Shown here: positions 17,579-25,117 of the stretch, piece after piece
Layout of the letters: each line of letters opens with the position of its first letter
Numbering within the stretch: position 1 is the first letter of the stretch
NCBI RefSeq assembly: GCF_040566545.1
Contig: NZ_JBEWZI010000015.1
Coordinates: 28,666 to 92,665, forward strand
Length of the DNA: 64,000 nucleotides
Source of the DNA: Uliginosibacterium flavum
GTDB taxonomy: Bacteria > Pseudomonadota > Gammaproteobacteria > Burkholderiales > Rhodocyclaceae
Direction of reading: 5' to 3'
Program-made: the position numbers and the translations under genes
The notes under the pieces: model-generated
What the model saw: the letters and a program-made list of their open reading frames with translations, nothing else
Told to the model about the DNA's origin: nothing
Database searches by the model: none

Positions 17579-18559
17579 ATGCAGAGTAATAGCCTTTTGA
17601 AGCCTCGCATTATCGATGTCCAGAGCATCTCCCCGGTTCACGCCGTTGTGGTGATGGAGCCGTTTGAGCGCGGTTATGGGCATACGCTCGGTAATGCATT
17701 GCGTCGCATTTTGCTCTCTTCGTTGCCGGGTTGTGCCCCCACCGAAGTATCAATTGACGGCGTGCTTCACGAGTACTCCACGCTTGATGGCGTACGTGAA
17801 GACGTGGTTGATGTTTTGCTGAACCTGAAGGGCGTTGTGCTGAAGTTGCACAATCGTACGGAGGCTGTTCTGCGTCTGTCCAAGTCGGGCGAAGGCGTGG
17901 TCAAGGCCAGCGATATTGAAACGTCTCACGACGTAGAGATTATCAATCCGGACCACGTGATTGCTCACTTGGCCCCGGGTGGAAAAATCGACATGCAGAT
18001 CAAGGTCGAGCAGGGTCGTGGCTATGTGCCTGGCAATGTTCGTCCCTTGAATGGTGATAACAAGGTGATCGGGCGCATTGTGCTCGACGCTTCGTTCAGC
18101 CCGGTGCGTCGTGTTAGCTACCAAGTTGAAAGCGCTCGCGTTGAGCAGCGTACTGACCTGGATCGTTTGGTCATTGATATCGAGACCAACGGTGCTGTGG
18201 AGCCGGAAGAATCCATCCGCTTTGCTGCCCGTGTGTTGATGGATCAGCTGTCTGTTTTTGCTGATCTGGAAGGTACTCCGGTTGCTGCGATTGAAGCAAA
18301 GCTCCCGCAGATTGATCCGATTCTGATGCGTCCGGTGGATGACCTGGAGCTGACGGTTCGTTCGGCAAATTGTCTGAAAGCCGAGAACATTTATTACATC
18401 GGTGATCTGATTCAGCGTACTGAAACCGAGTTGCTCAAGACCCCGAATCTGGGTCGCAAGTCGCTGAATGAAATCAAGGATGTGCTCGCTTCGCGTGGCC
18501 TCACGCTGGGCATGAAACTGGAAAACTGGCCGCCCGCAGGTCTCGAGAAGATCAGCTGA
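17579..18559 (+). CDS. rpoA: RNA polymerase alpha subunit
   Basis: Alpha (326 aa) dimerises to start polymerase assembly and contacts UP elements and activators. The N-terminal domain contains VVMEPFERGYGHTLGNALRRILLSSLPG; the C-terminal domain (about residues 245-326) contains VDDLELTVRSANCLKAENI and TPNLGRKSLNEIKDVLASRGL. A 39-bp gap follows rpsD and 25 bp precede rplQ. Confidence 0.98.
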   Translation: MQSNSLLKPRIIDVQSISPVHAVVVMEPFERGYGHTLGNALRRILLSSLPGCAPTEVSIDGVLHEYSTLDGVREDVVDVLLNLKGVVLKLHNRTEAVLRLSKSGEGVVKASDIETSHDVEIINPDHVIAHLAPGGKIDMQIKVEQGRGYVPGNVRPLNGDNKVIGRIVLDASFSPVRRVSYQVESARVEQRTDLDRLVIDIETNGAVEPEESIRFAARVLMDQLSVFADLEGTPVAAIEAKLPQIDPILMRPVDDLELTVRSANCLKAENIYYIGDLIQRTETELLKTPNLGRKSLNEIKDVLASRGLTLGMKLENWPPAGLEKIS

Positions 18560-18584
18560 GCAGCAGGAATAGGGAATAGATAAA

Positions 18585-18971
18585 ATGCGTCACGGTAACG
18601 GACTCCGTAAGCTCAATCGCACCAGCGCCCACCGCAAGGCGCTTTTGCAGAATCTTTCGAACGCTTTGCTGCGTCACGAAGTCATCAGGACAACTCTGCC
18701 CAAAGCCAAGGAATTGCGCCGCGTGGTTGAGCCCTTGATCACCATGGGCAAGACGCCTTCTTTGGCAAATCATCGCTTGGCGTTCAGCCGTCTGCGTGAT
18801 CGCGAAATGGTGCTCAAGGTGTTTAACGAACTGGGCCCCCGTTTTCAGACTCGTCCAGGTGGTTACCTGCGTATTCTGAAGTGCGGTTTCCGTGTAGGTG
18901 ACAATGCGCCTATGGCGATTGTTGAGCTGCTGGATCGCCCGGAAGGTCTTGAAGCTGTTGCTGCTGAGTAA
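18585..18971 (+). CDS. rplQ: 50S ribosomal protein L17
   Basis: L17 (128 aa) ends the alpha cluster. MRHGNGLRKLNRTSAHRKAL and NALLRHEVIRTTLPKAKELR are diagnostic, and the end VGDNAPMAIVELLDRPEG closes the fold. A strong terminator follows 20 bases after the stop. Confidence 0.98.
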   Translation: MRHGNGLRKLNRTSAHRKALLQNLSNALLRHEVIRTTLPKAKELRRVVEPLITMGKTPSLANHRLAFSRLRDREMVLKVFNELGPRFQTRPGGYLRILKCGFRVGDNAPMAIVELLDRPEGLEAVAAE

Positions 18972-18990
18972 GCGGTAATCAGTCAAACAA

Positions 18991-19020
18991 AAAGCCCGCT
19001 TTTAGCGGGCTTTTTGTTTT
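18991..19020 (+). terminator. Rho-independent terminator of the ribosomal cluster
   Basis: Perfect 10-bp arms AAAGCCCGCT (18991-19000) and AGCGGGCTTT (19004-19013), a 3-nt loop, then TTGTTTT. It ends the long rpsL-rplQ block. Confidence 0.9.
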
Positions 19021-19087
19021 GTGCTTGAGAGTTTCGATGCCGTGATTATGGCGGCCGATTGTTGTTCAGAATGGAGTTGCGCCTGCC

Positions 19088-19140
19088 CGTAGAGCCTCAC
19101 CCAGCTTGGCTCTTCAGGCTGCTGTCTGAAGAGCCTGGCC
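19088..19140. repeat. Core-hairpin repeat, copy a (between rplQ and uvrA)
   Basis: GGCTCTTCAG (19108-19117) and CTGAAGAGCC (19126-19135) are perfect 10-bp arms with an 8-nt loop, preceded by GTAGAGCCTCACCCAG. It belongs to the dispersed repeat family found in most intergenic gaps to the right. It lies between the convergent rplQ and uvrA ends and could also act as a terminator for uvrA, though no T run is seen. Confidence 0.75.
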
Positions 19141-19223
19141 GAGCAAGGCTGTGCGTGATGCTACTGGCGGGAAGTGTTACTGCCCGCGCGCTTCAATTCG
19201 GTTTTTTGGGACGGCTTATCGAT

Positions 19224-22046
19224 TCAGCGCCGACTCAGAAGATTGTGCAGGTATTTTCCGGTGTAACTTCCCCGGTGCGCCGCAACCGTTTCGGGGGTGC
19301 CCGAGACCAGAATCTCACCGCCTTTGTCACCCCCTTCCGGGCCGAGATCAACGACCCAGTCTGCGGTTTTGATCACATCCAGATTGTGCTCGATCACCAC
19401 GATGGTGTTGCCGTGCTCGCGCAGGCGCTGCAACACTTTGAGCAGCATTTCGATGTCGTGAAAATGCAGGCCGGTCGTCGGTTCATCCAGGATGTAGAGG
19501 GTGCGGCCAGTGTCGCGCTTGGACAATTCAAGGGATAGTTTCACGCGCTGTGCTTCGCCGCCCGAGAGTGTCGTGGCACTTTGGCCCAGGCGGATATAGC
19601 CGAGGCCAACCTCCATCAGGGTGTCGAGCTTGCGTGCCACGGTAGGTACCGCATCGAAAAAGCGCTGGGCTTCTTCCACGCGCATTTCAAGCACGTCAGC
19701 GATGCTCTTGCCCTTGTAGCGGATTTCCAGGGTTTCACGGTTATAGCGTTTGCCGTGGCAGACATCGCAGGGGACGAACACGTCGGGCAGGAAGTGCATT
19801 TCGACACGCAGCATGCCATCACCCTGGCAAGCCTCGCAGCGTCCTCCTTTAACGTTGAAGGAAAAGCGCCCGGGCCCATAGCCGCGAGCCCGTGATTCGG
19901 GTACGCCGGAAAACAGTTCACGAATCGGGGTCAGCAGACCGGTATAGGTGGCCGGATTGGAGCGTGGGGTGCGCCCGATCGGCGCCTGGTCGACGCTGAT
20001 GACCTTGTCGAAATGCTGCAATCCCTCAATGCTCTCGTAAGGCGCGGGTTCCTGTGAGCTGCCGTGGATGCCGTGAGCGGCAATGGCGTAGAGCGTGTCA
20101 TTGATCAGGGTTGATTTCCCTGAGCCGGAGACCCCCGTGATGCAGCTCATCAGTCCGACAGGCAGTTCCAGCGTGACGTGCTTCAGATTGTTGCCGCTCG
20201 CGCCTGTCAATTTAAGTATGCGTGAAGAATCAGGCTGGACGCGCTTCTTCGGCACGGCTATCTGGCGACGTCCGTCCAGAAAGGCTCCCGTAATGGAGTC
20301 CGGATGGGCTGCGACTTCTGCGGGCGTGCCGTGCGCGATGACTTCTCCGCCGTGTTCGCCGGCACCCAAGCCCATGTCAACCACATAGTCGGCCATGCGC
20401 ACGGCGTCTTCGTCGTGCTCGACGACGATTACGGTGTTGCCAATATCGCGCAGGCGCCGCAGGGTGCCCAGCAGGCGATCATTGTCGCGTTGATGCAGGC
20501 CGATAGAGGGCTCGTCCAGCACGTACATCACGCCGGTCAGGCCGGAGCCGATCTGTGACGCGAGACGAATGCGCTGCGCCTCTCCCCCCGACAGTGTGTC
20601 GGCGGAGCGGTTCAGGCTCAGGTAATCCAGACCGACATCCATCAGGAACTGCAGTCGTGTAGCCACTTCTTTCATTATTTTTTCGGCAACCAGCGCCTTT
20701 TGTCCGCTCAGGCTCGTGCTGGCGAAGAAGGCCTGGCAGTCGCCAATGGGCAGCGCAGCAATTTCAGGCAGGGATTTATCGCCAATCAGCACATGGCGGG
20801 CCTCGCGGCGCAGACGGCTGCCGCCGCAGGACGGGCAGGGGCGTGCCGAACGGTATTTACTCAGCTCTTCGCGCACCGCAATGGAGTCGGTCTCACGGTA
20901 GCGGCGTTCCAGGTTCGGGATGATGCCTTCGAAGCTGTGTTCCTTTTTGACTGTGCGCCCGGATTCGGACATGTACTTGAACGGGATCGTGCGCGTGCCG
21001 GAGCCGTGCAGGACCACTTCACGGATCGCCTTTGGCAGTTCGTTAAAAGTTGTCTCGGTATCGAATTCGTAGCTGGCAGCCAGGCTCTGCAGCATCTGGA
21101 AATAGAACTGGTTGCGCTTATCCCAGCCCTTGATCGCGCCGGCAGCCAGAGATAGCTCCGGATGCGCGACGACACGGCCGGGGTCGAAGAAGTCGTGGGT
21201 GCCCAGACCATCACAGCCCGGGCAGGCGCCTGCGGGATTGTTGAACGAGAACAGGCGCGGCTCAAGCTCCTGGACGGCGAAGCCGCACACCGGGCAGGCA
21301 TAGCGCGCGGAGAAGGGATGTTCCTTGCCGCTCTCCATTTCCAGTGCGATGGCGCGCCCTTCAGCGTGAGCGAGTGCGGTTTCGAAGCTCTCGGCGAGTC
21401 GCTGGCGGGAGTCGGGGCGGATCTTGACGCGGTCTACCACCAGATCGATGCTGTGCTTGCTGGTTTTTGCCAGCTCCGGCACGTGGTCCATCTCGCAAAT
21501 TACGCCATTCACACGCAGGCGCACAAAGCCTTGCGCGCGCAATTCGGCAACGAGCTCCTCGTGGCCGCCTTTGCGTTCGCTGACGATCGGCGCAAGGATC
21601 ATCAGCGGCGTCCCTTCCGGCAGTGCCAGCACGTGATCGACCATTTGTGACACGGTCTGCGCTTCCAGCGGGCGATGGTGGTCCGGGCAATGCGGCGTGC
21701 CGGCGCGCGCGAAGAGCAGACGCAGGTAGTCGTGAATCTCGGTAATCGTGCCAACGGTGGAGCGCGGATTGTGGCTGGTGGCTTTTTGTTCGATGGAGAT
21801 GGCGGGCGAGAGGCCCTCAATCAGGTCGACGTCTGGCTTTTCCATCAGCTGCAGGAACTGGCGCGCATAAGCCGACAGGCTTTCCACGTAGCGGCGTTGG
21901 CCCTCTGCGTACAGCGTATCGAAGGCCAGCGAACTCTTGCCAGAGCCAGACAGACCGGTAATCACCGTCAGGCGGTTACGCGGGATATCGAGGTTGATGT
22001 TCTTCAGATTGTGGGTACGCGCCCCACGAATACGGATCCATTCCAT
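19224..22046 (-). CDS. uvrA: Excinuclease ABC subunit A
   Basis: UvrA (940 aa) is the ATP-driven damage-recognition subunit of nucleotide excision repair. Two ABC modules are visible: Walker A GLSGSGKSSLAF near residue 32 and GVSGSGKSTLINDTLY in the second half, with LSGGEAQR signatures and zinc fingers CPVCGF/CPGCDG and CEACQGDG/CDVCHG. The ATG at 22046 gives MEWIRIRGARTHNLKN and the exact E. coli length; a TTG 18 bases upstream is possible. It is divergent from ssb, the classic arrangement, but without the MFS gene that often sits between them in betaproteobacteria. Confidence 0.97.
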   Translation of the reverse strand: MEWIRIRGARTHNLKNINLDIPRNRLTVITGLSGSGKSSLAFDTLYAEGQRRYVESLSAYARQFLQLMEKPDVDLIEGLSPAISIEQKATSHNPRSTVGTITEIHDYLRLLFARAGTPHCPDHHRPLEAQTVSQMVDHVLALPEGTPLMILAPIVSERKGGHEELVAELRAQGFVRLRVNGVICEMDHVPELAKTSKHSIDLVVDRVKIRPDSRQRLAESFETALAHAEGRAIALEMESGKEHPFSARYACPVCGFAVQELEPRLFSFNNPAGACPGCDGLGTHDFFDPGRVVAHPELSLAAGAIKGWDKRNQFYFQMLQSLAASYEFDTETTFNELPKAIREVVLHGSGTRTIPFKYMSESGRTVKKEHSFEGIIPNLERRYRETDSIAVREELSKYRSARPCPSCGGSRLRREARHVLIGDKSLPEIAALPIGDCQAFFASTSLSGQKALVAEKIMKEVATRLQFLMDVGLDYLSLNRSADTLSGGEAQRIRLASQIGSGLTGVMYVLDEPSIGLHQRDNDRLLGTLRRLRDIGNTVIVVEHDEDAVRMADYVVDMGLGAGEHGGEVIAHGTPAEVAAHPDSITGAFLDGRRQIAVPKKRVQPDSSRILKLTGASGNNLKHVTLELPVGLMSCITGVSGSGKSTLINDTLYAIAAHGIHGSSQEPAPYESIEGLQHFDKVISVDQAPIGRTPRSNPATYTGLLTPIRELFSGVPESRARGYGPGRFSFNVKGGRCEACQGDGMLRVEMHFLPDVFVPCDVCHGKRYNRETLEIRYKGKSIADVLEMRVEEAQRFFDAVPTVARKLDTLMEVGLGYIRLGQSATTLSGGEAQRVKLSLELSKRDTGRTLYILDEPTTGLHFHDIEMLLKVLQRLREHGNTIVVIEHNLDVIKTADWVVDLGPEGGDKGGEILVSGTPETVAAHRGSYTGKYLHNLLSRR

Positions 22047-22287
22047 GGCCTGAGCTGCCAGCAAGATAACGGTCCAATATATCGAGCTGGCGTGGCTCGG
22101 CCAAGTCTTTTTTGTGCCGCAGCAAGCCGACGGCAGTCGTTGCGCATCCCGACTACCTTCGGGCTCTGGTTCAGGGTAGGATCACGCCTTGCCGTTTCGC
22201 CCGTCATGCGGCGGCAAACCACCCGAATCGGCCCTGAACGTATCTTGAGAGCAGGGCCGCAACTTTAGAATTGAAGGAGCAAAGAGC
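22047..22287. other. uvrA-ssb divergent intergenic region
   Basis: 241 bp that must hold both promoters. On the minus strand TATATT near 22077-22082 could be the uvrA -10 box. A LexA-type palindrome (CTGT-N8-ACAG) was searched for by eye and not found. AAGGAG at 22274-22279 is the ssb ribosome binding site. Confidence 0.5.
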
Positions 22288-22794
22288 ATGGCATCAGTCA
22301 ATAAAGTCATCATCGTAGGCAACCTCGGCAAAGACCCGGAAACGCGCTACGCGCCCAGTGGTGACGCTTTTTGCACAATTACGGTCGCGACCACGGATAC
22401 GTGGAAGGACAAGGCAACTGGCGAGAAAAAAGAGGCGACAGAGTGGCACCGCGTCGTTTTCAATGGCCGTCTGGCCGAGATCGCCGGCCAATACCTGAAG
22501 AAGGGTCGCCCGGTGTATATCGAAGGCAGCCTGCGTACGCGCAAGTGGACCAACAAGGAAGGCGTCGATCAATACACGACCGAGATTCGTGCTGATCAAA
22601 TGCAGATGCTGGGTGGTCGTGATGGCGCCGAGGGCGGTGGCGCACGCGGTGGTGATGACTACAACCAGTCGCGCAGCGAAGCGCCGCAGCAGGCCCCGCG
22701 CGCTCGTCCACAACAAGCGCCCGCACAGGCTCAGCCACAATCAAGCCCGGCCTCCAGTGGTTTCGGTGACTTCGACGACGACATTCCGTTTTAA
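22288..22794 (+). CDS. ssb: Single-stranded DNA-binding protein
   Basis: SSB (168 aa) protects single-stranded DNA in replication, repair and recombination. The OB domain (residues 1-110) contains MASVNKVIIVGNLGKDPETR and TEWHRVVFNGRLAEIAGQYL; then comes a Gln/Pro/Ala-rich linker and the acidic tip DFDDDIPF that recruits partner proteins. Divergent from uvrA. Confidence 0.97.
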   Translation: MASVNKVIIVGNLGKDPETRYAPSGDAFCTITVATTDTWKDKATGEKKEATEWHRVVFNGRLAEIAGQYLKKGRPVYIEGSLRTRKWTNKEGVDQYTTEIRADQMQMLGGRDGAEGGGARGGDDYNQSRSEAPQQAPRARPQQAPAQAQPQSSPASSGFGDFDDDIPF

Positions 22795-22970
22795 AAAACC
22801 CTGTGACACGCTCCGGCCTTTCCAAGAAGGCCGGGGTTTGCCGCCGTCCGGCCAATCGTTGGCATGAACGCGCCGCCCATGCGTTACAATGCGCCACAAT
22901 TATGACGTAGTGAATGAGCTGTCATAGCGCCGATTTCTGGCGATCTGTTTTCAAATTACGGGGTTCTTGC

Positions 22971-23600
22971 ATGTCCGATGCAGTCCAGACCGGCGCCAAG
23001 CCGGATCGTGAATTCTGCAGCACCAGCGATGCAGCGCAAATGCTCGGCGTCTCGCTGGGTACCGTGCAGCAAATGGTGGAAACCGGCTTGTTGGATGCCT
23101 GGAAAACCACCGGCGGCCATCGTCGCATTCGTATCAGTTCCGTCGAATCTTTCCTGCGCAAACGTCAGACCGGGGTTCCCGCGCCAGTGGCGCAGCCGCC
23201 GCAAACCATCCTGCGGGTTCTGATCGCGGAAGATGATCGCCTGATGCAGGCGCTCTACGAGAAGACCGTAGCCACCTGGGATATGCCGATCCAGGTCAAG
23301 ATCGTGCCGTCCGGCTTCGAAGGCTTGATGGAAATCGGCCGCAGCGCGCCCGATTTGCTCGTGGCGGATTTGATGATGCCGGATCTGGATGGCTTCGCCA
23401 TGATCCGTCGTCTGCGTGCCGATCCGCAGTTGGCGCACATGGATATCATCGTCGTGACGGGCTTGTCGGTCGAGGATATCGACGAGCAGGGTGGTTTGCC
23501 CGAAGATGTGCTGATTTACGGCAAGCCGATTCCCTTCCGCGAGCTCAAGGGCTATATCCAGGCCAAACTGATGCAGATGCAGCGCCGCGTGCGTGCCTGA
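22971..23600 (+). CDS. Excisionase-type HTH fused to a response-regulator receiver domain
   Basis: A 209-aa protein with two domains. Residues about 14-65 form a MerR/excisionase-like winged helix (DAAQMLGVSLGTVQQMVETG, then TTGGHRRI as the wing), and residues about 82-205 a CheY-like receiver: AEDD acidic pair, phospho-acceptor Asp133 in LLVADLMMPDLDG, and the conserved lysine in YGKP. The DNA-binding part comes first, the reverse of ordinary response regulators. The ATG at 22971 is preferred to 22914 because the domain starts soon after it. No kinase gene is adjacent. The target is unknown. Confidence 0.85.
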   Translation: MSDAVQTGAKPDREFCSTSDAAQMLGVSLGTVQQMVETGLLDAWKTTGGHRRIRISSVESFLRKRQTGVPAPVAQPPQTILRVLIAEDDRLMQALYEKTVATWDMPIQVKIVPSGFEGLMEIGRSAPDLLVADLMMPDLDGFAMIRRLRADPQLAHMDIIVVTGLSVEDIDEQGGLPEDVLIYGKPIPFRELKGYIQAKLMQMQRRVRA

Positions 23601-23621
23601 GCGTGCGTTGCATGCAGGACT

Positions 23622-23766
23622 GAGCAATGAGTGCTGAGGACTGAGTTTCAGGGGTGCTTGTAGAGATGCGTCCGATTTCGTATCGGTTTTGAACAAACGG
23701 CGACCACAGTCGTCGTTTTGCATTTTTGGGTGCTGCCTGTAGAACCGCACGCAGTGGCGTTCTACA
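23622..23766. repeat. Composite repeat, copy b (partial)
   Basis: GAGCAATGAGTGCTGAGGAC (23622-23641) followed by TGAGTTTCAGGGG and GTAGAG resembles the left end of copies i and j. At the right, TGTAGAAC (23738-23745) and GTTCTACA (23759-23766) are perfect 8-bp arms; the right arm contains the cobW stop codon. The TCTTCAG core is absent, so this copy is degenerate. Confidence 0.6.
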
Positions 23767-24805
23767 AAGTTGATGCTCTGAGGCCCTTGCTGGCCGGACT
23801 TGTTGGCGATAGTGCCTTGAAGAAGTCCGCCAGTAGCTGCTCTCTGGGCAGGTCTCGGCCTATCAGCACTATGCGGCTGTTGCGTGCTTCGTCGATTTCC
23901 CAGACCCGGCCATAGTCGAAACCGGCGATGCGATGCACGCCCTGAAAGACCAACCGGCGCGAGTCTCCTTCAATCGCCAGGATGCCTTTGTAGCGCAGCA
24001 GATCATTGGCGTGCGTCTCGATCAATCTTTCGACGAAGCCCGAGATGGCATCCAGATCGACCGTGCCTTCCGTCTCCAGCAGCACCGATTCAATCGTGTC
24101 ATCCCAGGAGCGGGCTGGTTTGCTCTGGCCCAGCGCATTCGTGTTTTTCCCCGCTTGTTTCCAGCCTGTCTGGCGCATCGGCGGCAGGCCGTGTTCGTTC
24201 AGGCTGAAGCCACCCGTGTTCAACAGGCGCGGCCAATGCGCATCGAGATCCTGCACGTCGATGATTTCGGCGCGGGCGTTGATGGTGCGCAGGCGCGCCG
24301 GCAGGCTGGCCGTGTCGGCGATGTCAGTCTTCGTCAGGATCAGCCAGTCGGCATAGGCCACCTGCGCTGCAGCCACGGCTTCGCGATCCAGTTGCTCGTT
24401 GGCATGGCAGACGTCGATCAGGGTGATCACTGCATCCAGCTGGAAGTGTTCGCGCAGCGCTTCTTCCCAGAAGAAGGTTTGCACGACAGGGCCGGGGTCG
24501 GCCAGTCCCGTGGTTTCGATGACGAGGCGATTGAAGTAAATCTCGCCACGGGTGCGTCTGGCCAGCAGTTCGATCAGCGCCGTGGAGAGTTCGCCCCGCA
24601 CGCTGCAGCAGATGCAGCCGTTGGAGAGTTCGATGATGGTTGAGGCGCCGGGCGCGATTAACTGGCCGTCGATGCCGGCAGCGCCGAATTCGTTTTCGAC
24701 GATGGCGATGCGCTCACCAGGGTTCGCTGCAAGCAGGCGGTTGAGGAGGGTGGTTTTGCCGGCGCCGAGAAAGCCGGAGAGGACGGTGACTGGTGTAGGC
24801 GTCAT
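23762..24805 (-). CDS. CobW/YjiA-family GTPase (metallochaperone type)
   Basis: A 347-aa G3E GTPase. Walker A GFLGAGKTTLL at residues 9-19, the metal-binding motif GCICC near residue 63, and a CobW C-terminal domain in the last 100 residues (LLRYKGILAIEGDSRRLVFQ, GRDLPREQLLADFF). The start at 24805 gives MTPTPVTVLSGFLGAGK; the upstream in-frame codon overlaps ybdD. The gene is one base after ybdD and in the same order as E. coli btsT-yjiX-yjiA, so it is better read as a YjiA-type partner of the transporter than as a cobalamin gene. Its stop codon lies in a repeat palindrome. Confidence 0.9.
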   Translation of the reverse strand: MTPTPVTVLSGFLGAGKTTLLNRLLAANPGERIAIVENEFGAAGIDGQLIAPGASTIIELSNGCICCSVRGELSTALIELLARRTRGEIYFNRLVIETTGLADPGPVVQTFFWEEALREHFQLDAVITLIDVCHANEQLDREAVAAAQVAYADWLILTKTDIADTASLPARLRTINARAEIIDVQDLDAHWPRLLNTGGFSLNEHGLPPMRQTGWKQAGKNTNALGQSKPARSWDDTIESVLLETEGTVDLDAISGFVERLIETHANDLLRYKGILAIEGDSRRLVFQGVHRIAGFDYGRVWEIDEARNSRIVLIGRDLPREQLLADFFKALSPTSPASKGLRASTL

Positions 24806-24806
24806 G

Positions 24807-25001
24807 TCAGCAGCACTTTCCGACGGCGCCGCCAAAGCGCGCATCCTGACGATTGCGGAAAAACTCTTCGTAACTCATGGGTTCCAGGTCGGGGTGTTGG
24901 AGTCGGGTGTGCTGCACGTACACGTCATAGTCCGGCTGGCCGACCATGAGGCGGGCGGTATCGCCAAGATATTTGCCGAGTTTTGCGAGGTCGTTGAACA
25001 C
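24807..25001 (-). CDS. ybdD: YbdD/YjiX family small protein
   Basis: A 64-aa protein of the DUF466 (YbdD/YjiX) family, which in enterobacteria is encoded directly after CstA or BtsT. VGQPDYDVYVQH and MSYEEFFRNRQDARFGG, with the terminal GKCC, are typical. The start is GTG at 25001, giving the usual length; the ribosome binding site is weak, and a longer frame to 25103 lacks family support. It ends one base before the cobW start (TGACATG). Confidence 0.88.
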   Translation of the reverse strand: MFNDLAKLGKYLGDTARLMVGQPDYDVYVQHTRLQHPDLEPMSYEEFFRNRQDARFGGAVGKCC

Positions 25002-25117
25002 GCGAGCGATCCGGGATGAGTGATGGGTCAAATTTTTCTGGTGTGCTCCCTGTGCAGGAAGCAGGCCGGAAAAACCTGAACGGTGGCCGCAGGACGCAGC
25101 CACCGCAAGTTCAGAGA

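Noticed and set aside
22047..22287. SOS (LexA) box between uvrA and ssb
   Set aside because: No CTGT-N8-ACAG-like palindrome could be found by eye; regulation by LexA is not supported here.
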